A stretch of 64,000 nucleotides of DNA from Vibrio coralliilyticus (GTDB taxonomy: Bacteria > Pseudomonadota > Gammaproteobacteria > Enterobacterales > Vibrionaceae). Below, in pieces: positions 1-8,063 of the stretch. The number at the start of each line of letters is the position of its first letter. The stretch's first letter is position 1. The stretch lies in assembly GCF_024449095.1 (NCBI RefSeq), contig NZ_CP024627.1:558001-622000 (forward strand), written 5' to 3'. A program made the translations under genes and the position numbers. Under the pieces are notes generated by a model that was not told the DNA's origin, did not search any database, and saw only the letters and a list, made by a program, of their open reading frames with translations.

Positions 1-407
1 TCTAAGCTGGTCGGTGTGAGAGCGGAGATTTGTTGTTGAGTATTATGAGTGACGGACCTAAGAAGTCGTTTAATGGTTTTCTCTAATCGACAAGTATCAA
101 TGGGCTTTAACAAGTAATCGAATGCGTTGTCTTCGAATGCCTGAATAGCGAACTCATCGTAGGCGGTGACAAACACAACTTTCGGCATGGTGTCTGGATC
201 GAGCATACCTAGTAGTTCAATGCCTGTGATTTGTGGCATCTGTATATCAAGAAACACTACATCGGGCTTGAGTTGATTGATTTTTTTTAAGCCTTCAATA
301 GCATTACTTGCCTGCTCCAAGACGGTGACCTTTCCTGATTCTTCAAGCAGCTCTGTCAGCTCTTCTCGAGCAAATAATTCGTCATCTATGACTAAAGCAG
401 AAAGCAT
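1..407 (-). CDS. btsR: LytTR-type response regulator, BtsR-like (partial)
   Basis: Only the N-terminal 135 residues lie inside the window; the gene runs off the left edge. The translation starts MLSALVIDDELFAREEL and contains the receiver signature VVFLDIQMP, with the phospho-acceptor Asp near residue 54, then FVTAYDEFAIQAFEDNAFDYLLKPID. This closely follows E. coli BtsR (YehT), a regulator with a C-terminal LytTR DNA-binding domain that would lie outside the window. It starts 9 bases after the stop of the sensor kinase gene, so the two form an operon. In E. coli the pair responds to pyruvate; the same role here is inferred from similarity. Confidence 0.88.
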   Translation of the reverse strand, partial: MLSALVIDDELFAREELTELLEESGKVTVLEQASNAIEGLKKINQLKPDVVFLDIQMPQITGIELLGMLDPDTMPKVVFVTAYDEFAIQAFEDNAFDYLLKPIDTCRLEKTIKRLLRSVTHNTQQQISALTPTSL

Positions 408-416
408 GTTTGTTTC

Positions 417-2093
417 CTAATCGATATTTTTCTCGGGAATGAGGAAGCTCATTCGAGTCAGTTGGTGTGGCGTCACATCAATATTGAGTGATGCCGTCTG
501 ACCAAACTTGTTGGTTAAGCGCTTATCGACGATTTGCATCCCGAGCCCCTGATGATTATCAGCTGGTGGTTTGTAACTGCCTGCGTTGTCTTCCACACAC
601 AGCTGATACCCCTGCTCAAGTTTCTGGCTGTAAATGCGGACCTTTCCTCCTTCCAGTAGGTTTGATATGCCGTGCTTAATGGCGTTCTCGACTAAAGGTT
701 GTAGGGTAAAGGTCGGCAGTTTGCGCTCCAGCAATGCGGAATCAATGTCAACGTCTACCTCTAATCGGTCGGTAAAGCGCGCTTTTTCTATGGTGAGATA
801 AGCATTAACGTGCGCTAATTCTTCTTTAAGGGTAACCGTTTCTACATTTTGTTTGAGGTTGCTGCGAAAGAAATGTGACAGATGCTGAATCAACTCCCTC
901 GCCTTAGGTGGATCGCGTCGAATCACGGCGCTAATCGTGTTGAGTGCGTTAAATAAAAAGTGTGGGTTGACTTGTGCATGGAGCAGCTTTATTTCAGCTT
1001 GGGAAAGTAAGGTACGTTTTTGCTGATAGTCACCAAACAAGATCTGACTGGAAAGTAATTGAGCGATGCCTTCAGCCATGGACATATTAATGGTTGAAAA
1101 GAGCTTACGTTTAGGCTCGTACAGCTTAATGGTGCCAATAACCTTGTCACCTGCATGCAAAGGAATAATCAGAGCAGACCCTAGTTTGCAGTTTTTAGAC
1201 AGGGAACACTGATAAGGTTTGTCTTTGCCATCGAGGTAAATGATGTCATTACGTGCAATGGCGTCTAATGTGCTTTGTGATGAAATAGGGGTTTCAGGTT
1301 TGTGATGGTCATCGCCGATACCGACAAAGGCAAGTATCTTCTCATTGTCTGTGATTGAAACCGCCCCTACGTTGGTTTCCTCATACACGATACGCGCAAT
1401 CTTCTCGGCATTATGGGTATTGAAACCCGAAGCGAGTATACCGACCGAACGCTCAGCAATGTTTAATGCTCGGCGTGAAAAGGTCGCCGAGTACTCTTCA
1501 AAGATAGTTTTTCGATCTTGCAGTATGCTCATAAACAGCGCTGCGCCGACTGAGTTTGCGATGATCATTGGTGCTGCAATCGCAGAGACTAATGAATATG
1601 CCTGATCAAATGGTTTAGCGACGATCAGAATGATCGCCATCTGGGCGATTTCCGCCACTAAGGTGACTGCAAATACCACGCTTGGGTTAAAGAGTTGGGC
1701 ACCTTTGCCCCGCCTGAGCAGATAGGTGTGTAATAAGCCACCAATCAAACCTTCTGCGGTGGTCGAGATAGCACAAGCAAGGTCGGTAAAGCCGCCAAGT
1801 GAGTAGCGATGCAAACCACCTGTTAACCCGACAAAGAACCCAACTACAGGCCCACCAAATAAACCACCCATCACGGCTCCTATCGCTCGGGTATTGGCAA
1901 TCGCATCATTGATCTGCAAACCAAAGTACGTCCCCATGACACAAAACAGGGAAAACAGTACGTAGACACTGAGTTTGTGCGTTAGGCGATTAGAGATACT
2001 CAGCAATGGCAGGAAAATGGGGGTTTTACTTAGCATATAAGCAAGGACTAAGTAGACACACATCTGCTGAAGTAGGGAAAGAATGAGATCCAT
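417..2093 (-). CDS. btsS: LytS-type sensor histidine kinase, BtsS-like
   Basis: A 558-residue membrane kinase. Residues about 1-190 hold several hydrophobic segments of the 5TM-5TMR_LYT type (GGLFGGPVVGFFVGLTGG). Residues about 215-350 look like a GAF domain. The His_kinase domain follows, with NPHFLFNALNTI and the likely phospho-acceptor His378, and then a HATPase domain with LQPLVENAIKHG. This order is that of BtsS (YehU), the high-affinity pyruvate sensor of E. coli. The downstream gene is the cognate regulator. Pyruvate as the ligand is inferred from the family; the call as a LytS-class kinase is firm. Confidence 0.88.
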   Translation of the reverse strand: MDLILSLLQQMCVYLVLAYMLSKTPIFLPLLSISNRLTHKLSVYVLFSLFCVMGTYFGLQINDAIANTRAIGAVMGGLFGGPVVGFFVGLTGGLHRYSLGGFTDLACAISTTAEGLIGGLLHTYLLRRGKGAQLFNPSVVFAVTLVAEIAQMAIILIVAKPFDQAYSLVSAIAAPMIIANSVGAALFMSILQDRKTIFEEYSATFSRRALNIAERSVGILASGFNTHNAEKIARIVYEETNVGAVSITDNEKILAFVGIGDDHHKPETPISSQSTLDAIARNDIIYLDGKDKPYQCSLSKNCKLGSALIIPLHAGDKVIGTIKLYEPKRKLFSTINMSMAEGIAQLLSSQILFGDYQQKRTLLSQAEIKLLHAQVNPHFLFNALNTISAVIRRDPPKARELIQHLSHFFRSNLKQNVETVTLKEELAHVNAYLTIEKARFTDRLEVDVDIDSALLERKLPTFTLQPLVENAIKHGISNLLEGGKVRIYSQKLEQGYQLCVEDNAGSYKPPADNHQGLGMQIVDKRLTNKFGQTASLNIDVTPHQLTRMSFLIPEKNID

Positions 2094-2197
2094 GAGTGAA
2101 ATAATATGCTGGGCTATAGGCTTATTTTAGAAAAGATAAGTGGAAGAAAATATGCTCGAGTCGAAGTTTTTCAACTAACTAGCTCAAATGACAATAA

Positions 2198-2236
2198 CGT
2201 AAAATTAAATTTACGGTGTGTTTTTTAATGTGTACA
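2198..2236 (+). promoter_or_regulatory. Tandem TyrR boxes upstream of aroF
   Basis: Box 1 (2198-2215) reads CGTAAA-N6-TTTACG, a near-perfect match to TGTAAA-N6-TTTACA with the key G-N14-C. Box 2 (2219-2236) reads TGTTTT-N6-TGTACA and also keeps G-N14-C. The box centres are 21 bases apart, about two helical turns. They lie just upstream of the candidate -35 element. TyrR represses aroF-tyrA with tyrosine in E. coli, and the same control is expected here. Confidence 0.75.
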
Positions 2237-2238
2237 CC

Positions 2239-2266
2239 TTGAAATTTGTTTTTAGGCTGTTATTTT
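2239..2266 (+). promoter_or_regulatory. Candidate sigma-70 promoter of aroF-tyrA
   Basis: TTGAAA (2239-2244), a 16-base spacer and TATTTT (2261-2266) form a reasonable promoter directly after the two TyrR boxes. Transcription would start near 2273. A weaker TyrR-like sequence, TGTAAA-N6-AATACA, lies at 2306-2323 between this start and the aroF ATG. Confidence 0.45.
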
Positions 2267-2333
2267 ATGTTTATTCGCAGCCCATTAGAGATGCATTTAA
2301 TTGGGTGTAAAAAAAAAAATACAGGTTTGAGTT

Positions 2334-3407
2334 ATGCAAAAAAGTGAGTTGAGCAATATAAATATTAGCGAAGAACAAGTTCTTATTACACCTGAAGAGC
2401 TGAAAACTAAGCTGCCTTTGAGCGATAATGCACGTCGCTTCATTCAAGAGTCTCGCCAGACTATCGCCAACATCATCCATAAGAAAGATCACCGTTTGTT
2501 GTTGGTCTGTGGCCCTTGTTCAATTCACGATATTGATGCAGCTAAAGAGTACGCGAAGCGACTCAAAGCCTTATCTGAACAGCTCAGTGATCAACTTTAC
2601 ATTGTTATGCGTGTTTACTTTGAAAAGCCACGTACTACGGTGGGCTGGAAAGGCTTAATTAATGACCCGCATCTCGATGGCACTTTCGACATCGAGCATG
2701 GCTTGCATGTAGGGCGTCAACTTCTGATCGAGCTTGCTGAAATGGAAATTCCTCTCGCAACAGAAGCGTTGGATCCGATCAGTCCTCAGTATCTAGCTGA
2801 TACATTCAGTTGGGCGGCAATTGGTGCACGTACTACCGAATCTCAGACTCACCGCGAAATGGCGAGCGGCCTTTCGATGCCAATCGGCTTCAAGAACGGT
2901 ACTGATGGTAGCTTGGCAACAGCCATCAATGCTATGCAGGCTGCGTCATCAAGTCATCGCTTTATGGGTATCAGTCGTGAAGGCCAAGTTGCGCTTCTCA
3001 CTACCCAAGGCAACCCAAATGGCCACGTGATTCTTCGTGGTGGAAAGCAAACTAACTATGACTCAGTCTCTGTGACTGAGTGTGAGCAGGATATGGCGAA
3101 AGCTGGTCTTGATGCCTCTCTGATGGTGGATTGTAGCCATGCCAACTCACGCAAAGATTTTCGCCGCCAGCCTTTGGTCGCAGAGGACGTCATCCATCAA
3201 ATCCGCGAAGGCAACAAATCAATTATCGGCCTAATGATTGAGAGTCATATTAATGAAGGTAACCAGCCGTCGGATATTCCTCTCAATGACATGCAATATG
3301 GCGTATCTATTACCGATGCCTGTATCAATTGGGATACAACTGAGGCACTATTGCGTCACGCACACACAGAGCTGGTCCCATTCTTGGAAGACCGTCTGAA
3401 AGGTTAA
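2334..3407 (+). CDS. aroF: 3-deoxy-7-phosphoheptulonate synthase, tyrosine-type
   Basis: Catalyses the first step of the shikimate pathway: phosphoenolpyruvate plus erythrose 4-phosphate gives DAHP. At 357 residues it has the usual length of type I AroF/G/H enzymes. Visible signatures include LLVCGPCSIHD, the PRTTVGWKGL loop, GFKNGTDG, LRGG and MVDCSHANS. It is followed after 24 bases by tyrA, the arrangement of the tyrosine-feedback isozyme AroF, and preceded by TyrR boxes. The isozyme assignment rests on this context. The ATG follows a weak ribosome-binding site within a purine-rich leader. Confidence 0.93.
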   Translation: MQKSELSNINISEEQVLITPEELKTKLPLSDNARRFIQESRQTIANIIHKKDHRLLLVCGPCSIHDIDAAKEYAKRLKALSEQLSDQLYIVMRVYFEKPRTTVGWKGLINDPHLDGTFDIEHGLHVGRQLLIELAEMEIPLATEALDPISPQYLADTFSWAAIGARTTESQTHREMASGLSMPIGFKNGTDGSLATAINAMQAASSSHRFMGISREGQVALLTTQGNPNGHVILRGGKQTNYDSVSVTECEQDMAKAGLDASLMVDCSHANSRKDFRRQPLVAEDVIHQIREGNKSIIGLMIESHINEGNQPSDIPLNDMQYGVSITDACINWDTTEALLRHAHTELVPFLEDRLKG

Positions 3408-3431
3408 AAGAGAAGAGTAACAAGGAACATC

Positions 3432-4559
3432 ATGGCCGTTGAATTGAATGAATTGCGTGATCAAATTGACGCAGTAGACAAACAGATTCTGGATTTATTA
3501 GCGCAGCGATTGGCTTTGGTTGAGAAGGTCGGTGAAGTGAAAAGTGAACACGGCCTGCCGATTTATGCACCAGATCGTGAAGCGGCCATGTTAGCTTCAC
3601 GTCGTGAAGAAGCGGAGAAGAAAGGTGTACCGCCTCAGTTGATTGAAGACATTCTTCGTCGCACCATGCGTGAATCGTACGCTAGTGAAAAAGATTCTGG
3701 TTTTAAGTGCTTAAACCCCGAATTGCGCTCTGTGGTGATTGTGGGTGGTAACGGCCAGTTAGGTGGGCTATTTGGCCGTATGTTCAAATTGTCTGGCTAT
3801 GATGTCAAAGTGCTGGGTAGTCAGGACTGGGACAAAGCAGATGAAATGTTGGCAGAGGCTGGGTTGGTTGTCGTAACTGTCCCGATTCACCTAACGCAGG
3901 GGGTGATTGAAAAGCTGGGTAACCTACCAAAAGATTGTATTTTGTGTGACTTAACTTCTATTAAGTCTAAGCCTCTTCAAGGCATGTTAAGTGTCCACCA
4001 AGGGCCGGTTGTTGGTCTTCACCCAATGTTTGGCCCCGATGTTCCAAGCTTGGCAAAGCAGGTGATTGTGTATTGTGATGGCCGCGGTGAAGAGCATTAC
4101 CAGTGGCTACTGAAACAATTCTCTATTTGGGGTGCTAGCTTATGCCAGATTGATGCCTCAGAGCACGATCATGGTATGACTTTGATTCAGGCTCTGCGTC
4201 ACTTTACGTCTTTTGCTTACGGCCTACACTTGAGCCGCGAAAATCCGAACATTGAGAAGTTGCTGCAGTTAAGCTCCCCCATTTATCGATTAGAGCTGGC
4301 GATGGTTGGTCGACTGTTTGGTCAAGATCCTAACCTTTACGGTGATATTATCCTTTCTTCCGATGAAAATATCGAGATGATCAAACGTTTCCATCAATGC
4401 TTTGGCGAAGCTCTAAAAGTGCTGGATGGTAAGGATAAGCAGGCGTTTGTTACGAGCTTCAATAAAGTGAGTGAGTGGTTTGGTGACTACTCGAAGCAGT
4501 TTATGCATGAAAGCCAGAATCTACTGAAGCAAGCAAATGATTCCATTCATCGTGGCTAA
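3432..4559 (+). CDS. tyrA: Bifunctional chorismate mutase / prephenate dehydrogenase
   Basis: Converts chorismate to prephenate and then to 4-hydroxyphenylpyruvate for tyrosine synthesis. Residues 1-90 form an AroQ-type chorismate mutase ([33 protein letters not shown]). From about residue 100 comes the NAD-binding prephenate dehydrogenase with [18 protein letters not shown] and [10 protein letters not shown]. Its 375 residues match TyrA of enteric bacteria. It is co-transcribed with aroF and followed at once by a strong terminator. Confidence 0.95.
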   Translation: MAVELNELRDQIDAVDKQILDLLAQRLALVEKVGEVKSEHGLPIYAPDREAAMLASRREEAEKKGVPPQLIEDILRRTMRESYASEKDSGFKCLNPELRSVVIVGGNGQLGGLFGRMFKLSGYDVKVLGSQDWDKADEMLAEAGLVVVTVPIHLTQGVIEKLGNLPKDCILCDLTSIKSKPLQGMLSVHQGPVVGLHPMFGPDVPSLAKQVIVYCDGRGEEHYQWLLKQFSIWGASLCQIDASEHDHGMTLIQALRHFTSFAYGLHLSRENPNIEKLLQLSSPIYRLELAMVGRLFGQDPNLYGDIILSSDENIEMIKRFHQCFGEALKVLDGKDKQAFVTSFNKVSEWFGDYSKQFMHESQNLLKQANDSIHRG

Positions 4560-4585
4560 CCTATAACGCCTAACCAGATATTGTA

Positions 4586-4611
4586 AGAGCTGCCCTAGGC
4601 AGCTCTTTTTT
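4586..4611 (+). terminator. Rho-independent terminator of aroF-tyrA
   Basis: A perfect 9-base-pair stem, AGAGCTGCC / GGCAGCTCT, with a 3-base loop is followed by a run of T. It sits 27 bases after the tyrA stop and also faces the end of the convergent M23 gene. Confidence 0.9.
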
Positions 4612-4628
4612 GTCGATTAATCTACCCT

Positions 4629-5588
4629 TCATCGGTTCTTTACTGTGTGGACCGACTGATCCTCATAGGGCTGATGAGTCAGGTTAACCTGCAATCTAAC
4701 TGTGTTGTTGATTAGCTTAACCAGTGGTGCCCATTTCACTTTCTTTTCTTTTTCAAACAGGTAATTAAAGTTTTCTGGTGTCCAGTCCATCATGTACTGC
4801 GGATTGAGTGCACGGCCGAGAAAGCGAACTTCATAGTGCAGGTGTGGGCCAGTTGAGTTACCTGAATTGCCGCAAGCTGCAATCAGATCGCCTTTACTGA
4901 CGAACTGTCCGCTGCGAACTTTAAACTTAGCTAAGTGGGCATAAGAACTCACAAAGCCAAAAGAGTGCCTCAAAGTTAGAAAGTTACCAAAGCCTTTTGT
5001 GCTTGGACGAACTGTTTCGACAACACCATCAGCGGGGGCGTAGATGGGTTCGCCACGCTTACAGGTCAAATCGATCCCCGTATGGGTATGACGTTTACCC
5101 GTGATAGGGTTAGTTCGTTTACCATAGGAGGAGGAGATACGAAGGTAATCCATTGGCGCGTCGTTGGGAATCATCCGAAACATAGTAGCTCGTACTGCAG
5201 AGTCGATAGCCGCGGCATCCAGGCGACTGAGTAGGTTGTGTTCTTCTGCTTGTGTGTCATCAGCTAGACCGAGTACCGATTCTACATCATAAACTCGTTT
5301 GCCTAAGGTATGGAGCTGGTCGCGCTTCTCTTCAAGTTCCTGAGATAGGGTGTGTGTTTCATCCACTTGCTGCTGATATTGTTGCTCGGTTTGATGGAGT
5401 TGTTTGAGTAATTGAGCCACTTGAGAGCGGGAGGTGCTGTGTTGATACCAGCTGTAATAAGCGATGATCGTACTGAGTCCAAGCACACTGATTGAGCCAA
5501 TAATAGTAAAAAGAAGGGCTTTTCTTGAAACGTGAAAAAGTTGCTCCCCAGATGACGAGGGGATAGAAATTATGATCTGTTTGGACAT
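4629..5588 (-). CDS. M23-family peptidoglycan endopeptidase, membrane-anchored
   Basis: A 319-residue protein with one N-terminal transmembrane segment (about 26-46), a Gln/Glu-rich coiled coil (about 50-112) and a C-terminal LytM/M23 domain. The zinc ligands are visible: HTHTGIDL early in the domain and HLHYEV later. Such proteins cut peptide cross-links in peptidoglycan or, when degenerate, activate amidases; this one appears catalytically intact. It lies 9 bases downstream of a PilZ protein and is probably co-transcribed with it. It could correspond to a Mep-type endopeptidase, but I cannot name the orthologue. Confidence 0.85.
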   Translation of the reverse strand: MSKQIIISIPSSSGEQLFHVSRKALLFTIIGSISVLGLSTIIAYYSWYQHSTSRSQVAQLLKQLHQTEQQYQQQVDETHTLSQELEEKRDQLHTLGKRVYDVESVLGLADDTQAEEHNLLSRLDAAAIDSAVRATMFRMIPNDAPMDYLRISSSYGKRTNPITGKRHTHTGIDLTCKRGEPIYAPADGVVETVRPSTKGFGNFLTLRHSFGFVSSYAHLAKFKVRSGQFVSKGDLIAACGNSGNSTGPHLHYEVRFLGRALNPQYMMDWTPENFNYLFEKEKKVKWAPLVKLINNTVRLQVNLTHQPYEDQSVHTVKNR

Positions 5589-5597
5589 ACGGCTCGG

Positions 5598-5969
5598 TTA
5601 GGTGTATTCACCCAAGTCTGACAGGTGTTCGATGTCTCTATGTAGGAGTTCATCATCACCGACATTCAATTCAATTAACCGCTTAAGATGTCCGATACTT
5701 TCTATATCAATATGATCAATACTCATACGAATCACATTGTTACGGAGGCTCACAATTTTGCCGACTAGCTCAATCGTGATATCACTATCTTGAAGCGAGA
5801 ATGTTACATCTACCATGCTGTCGACATCAAGCGAGTCTGCGTCATCCGACGTCAGCAGCAGTCCATGCAAGGATAAATCGCACAAAGAGGATTTCACCAC
5901 TTTGTTGTCTTGAGATAGCAAGGCTTGTGTTTGGTAAACAATGCGCGAAAAACGACGGCGTTCGATCAT
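5598..5969 (-). CDS. PilZ-domain protein, putative cyclic-di-GMP receptor
   Basis: A 123-residue single-domain protein. It carries both PilZ binding elements: an N-terminal RxxxR (RRRFSR, residues 4-9) and DLSLHG about 30 residues later, matching D/NxSxxG. It is soluble and has no other domain. The gene is 9 bases upstream of the M23 peptidase gene, which suggests joint expression. Binding of c-di-GMP is inferred from the intact motifs. Confidence 0.85.
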   Translation of the reverse strand: MIERRRFSRIVYQTQALLSQDNKVVKSSLCDLSLHGLLLTSDDADSLDVDSMVDVTFSLQDSDITIELVGKIVSLRNNVIRMSIDHIDIESIGHLKRLIELNVGDDELLHRDIEHLSDLGEYT

Positions 5970-6092
5970 AGTTGTCTCTCTTAATGGTATCCAATAAGGC
6001 TATCAAATCAGGACTGACTGCTATACGCGTCGGTTCGCATTATTGATTTAAAATACGGTAAAAACCACCCGTATTGTGAATCAATATACAAT

Positions 6093-6117
6093 AAAGGCCG
6101 CTATATTAGCGGCCTTT
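6093..6117 (-). terminator. Terminator of ettA
   Basis: An 11-base-pair perfect stem (AAAGGCCGCTA / TAGCGGCCTTT) with a 3-base loop, 20 bases beyond the ettA stop on the minus strand and followed there by a T-rich stretch. Confidence 0.8.
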
Positions 6118-6136
6118 GCACAAACTTCAAGCAGAA

Positions 6137-7804
6137 TTACTTCGCAATACGCTTGTATTTGATTCGGTGCGGTTCCGCTGCTTCTGGACCTAAGGTCTTC
6201 TTCAGCCACTCCATATACTCAGTATAGTTACCTTCGTAGAAGTTCACCTGTCCTTCATCACGGTAGTCAATAATGTGTGTGGCGATACGGTCAAGGAACC
6301 AACGGTCGTGCGAGATAACCATGGCACAACCTGGGAATTCGAGTAGGGCCTCTTCCAATGCTCGTAACGTTTCAACATCAAGATCGTTGGTCGGCTCATC
6401 GAGTAGCAGAACATTACCGCCAGCTTTAAGTAGCTTCGCTAGGTGAACGCGGTTACGCTCACCACCGGATAGCTCACCAATGACTTTCTGCTGATCACTG
6501 CCTTTAAAGTTAAAGCGTGAGCAGTAAGCGCGCGCTGGAATTTCAAAGTTATTGATCTTAATGATGTCTGCGCCTTCAGAGATCTCTTGGTAAACGGTTT
6601 TGGTGTCATCCATAGAATCACGGAACTGATCAACTGAGGCCAGTTTAACAGTATCACCCATTTCAATGGTTCCAGAGTCTGGTTGTTCAGTACCGCTAAG
6701 CATTTTGAACAGAGTCGATTTACCTGCGCCGTTAGCACCGATAATACCCACGATAGCACCCTTAGGTATACTGAACGACAGGTTATCAATCAGTACTCGG
6801 CCATCGAAAGATTTAGACAGGTTATTGACTTCGATAACCTTATCTCCTAGTCGCTCACCAGGTGGGATGAACAGCTCGTTAGTCTCGTTACGCTTCTGGC
6901 GATCGCCACTTTGTAGTTCTTCAAAACGAGCCATACGAGCTTTAGATTTAGACTGACGACCTTTAGGGTTTTGACGAACCCACTCCAGTTCTTTTTCAAT
7001 CGTCTTCTGGCGAGCTTTTTCCTGAGAGGCTTCTTGTTGTAGGCGCGCATCTTTCTGCTCTAGCCAAGACGTATAGTTACCTTGCCATGGGATACCTTCA
7101 CCACGGTCAAGTTCGAGAATCCAGCCCGCGGCATTGTCTAGGAAGTAACGGTCGTGGGTGATAGCGACAACAGTACCTGTGTAGTCCACTAGGAAGCGTT
7201 CTAACCAAGCAACAGACTCTGCATCAAGGTGGTTGGTTGGTTCGTCGAGTAGCAGCATATCGGGCTTAGAAAGAAGCAGGCGACAGATGGCAACACGACG
7301 GCGTTCACCACCAGATAGGTGTTCTATCTTTTGATCCCACTCAGGAAGACGCAGTGCATCCGCAGCACGCTCCAGGGCGTTCTCAAGATTGTGCCCTTCT
7401 TTGGCTTGGATTAGCGCTTCAAGTTCACCTTGCTCTTTTGCGAGTGCATCAAAGTCAGCATCTGGCTCGGCGTACGCTGCGTATACTTCGTCAAGACGCT
7501 TCATTGCTCCTGCAACATCGGATACCGCTTCTTCAACGATTTCACGTACGGTTTTGGACTCATCCAGTACTGGCTCCTGAGGCAGATAACCGACGTTCAA
7601 TCCAGGTTGTGGGCGTGCTTCACCATCGATGTCAGTATCGATACCTGCCATAATTCGAAGAAGTGTCGATTTACCAGCACCATTTAGACCAAGAACACCG
7701 ATCTTGGCGCCAGGAAAAAAGCTTAGCGAGATGTCTTTCAGAATTTGACGCTTAGGTGGCACGATTTTGCTCACCCGCGACATAGTATATACGTATTCAG
7801 CCAT
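6137..7804 (-). CDS. ettA: Energy-dependent translational throttle protein EttA (ABC-F)
   Basis: An ABC-F ATPase of 555 residues, the family's usual length. Two ATPase domains are clear: the first has GLNGAGKST, LSGGERRRVAICRLLL and LLLDEPTNHLD; the second has GANGAGKST, LSGGERNRVHLAKLL and LLLDEPTNDLD. A basic linker between them corresponds to the P-site tRNA-interaction motif, with the conserved KGRQSKSKARMARFEEL. EttA binds the ribosomal E site and restrains early elongation when ADP is high. There is no membrane segment. It is divergent from slt. Confidence 0.95.
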   Translation of the reverse strand: MAEYVYTMSRVSKIVPPKRQILKDISLSFFPGAKIGVLGLNGAGKSTLLRIMAGIDTDIDGEARPQPGLNVGYLPQEPVLDESKTVREIVEEAVSDVAGAMKRLDEVYAAYAEPDADFDALAKEQGELEALIQAKEGHNLENALERAADALRLPEWDQKIEHLSGGERRRVAICRLLLSKPDMLLLDEPTNHLDAESVAWLERFLVDYTGTVVAITHDRYFLDNAAGWILELDRGEGIPWQGNYTSWLEQKDARLQQEASQEKARQKTIEKELEWVRQNPKGRQSKSKARMARFEELQSGDRQKRNETNELFIPPGERLGDKVIEVNNLSKSFDGRVLIDNLSFSIPKGAIVGIIGANGAGKSTLFKMLSGTEQPDSGTIEMGDTVKLASVDQFRDSMDDTKTVYQEISEGADIIKINNFEIPARAYCSRFNFKGSDQQKVIGELSGGERNRVHLAKLLKAGGNVLLLDEPTNDLDVETLRALEEALLEFPGCAMVISHDRWFLDRIATHIIDYRDEGQVNFYEGNYTEYMEWLKKTLGPEAAEPHRIKYKRIAK

Positions 7805-8063
7805 TGCCGATCGTTCCTAAAATTTCAATTCACGTAGAAGAAGCATTTTATACCAAGATGACGGGCTTTGTTACCTTCGAAATGAGGTCGGCAAAGAACT
7901 AATTAGGTTATTGATTGATAAGTGAACAAATCATTTGTTGTGGTGCCACTTATGTCACAGTTGTGTGAATTTATTATTATTTGCATCTATACGCTTTACA
8001 CGGCTGCTTACAATAAGCATAAATGAATAACCATATGACTTATTCTCAACGGGACGAGAATTT

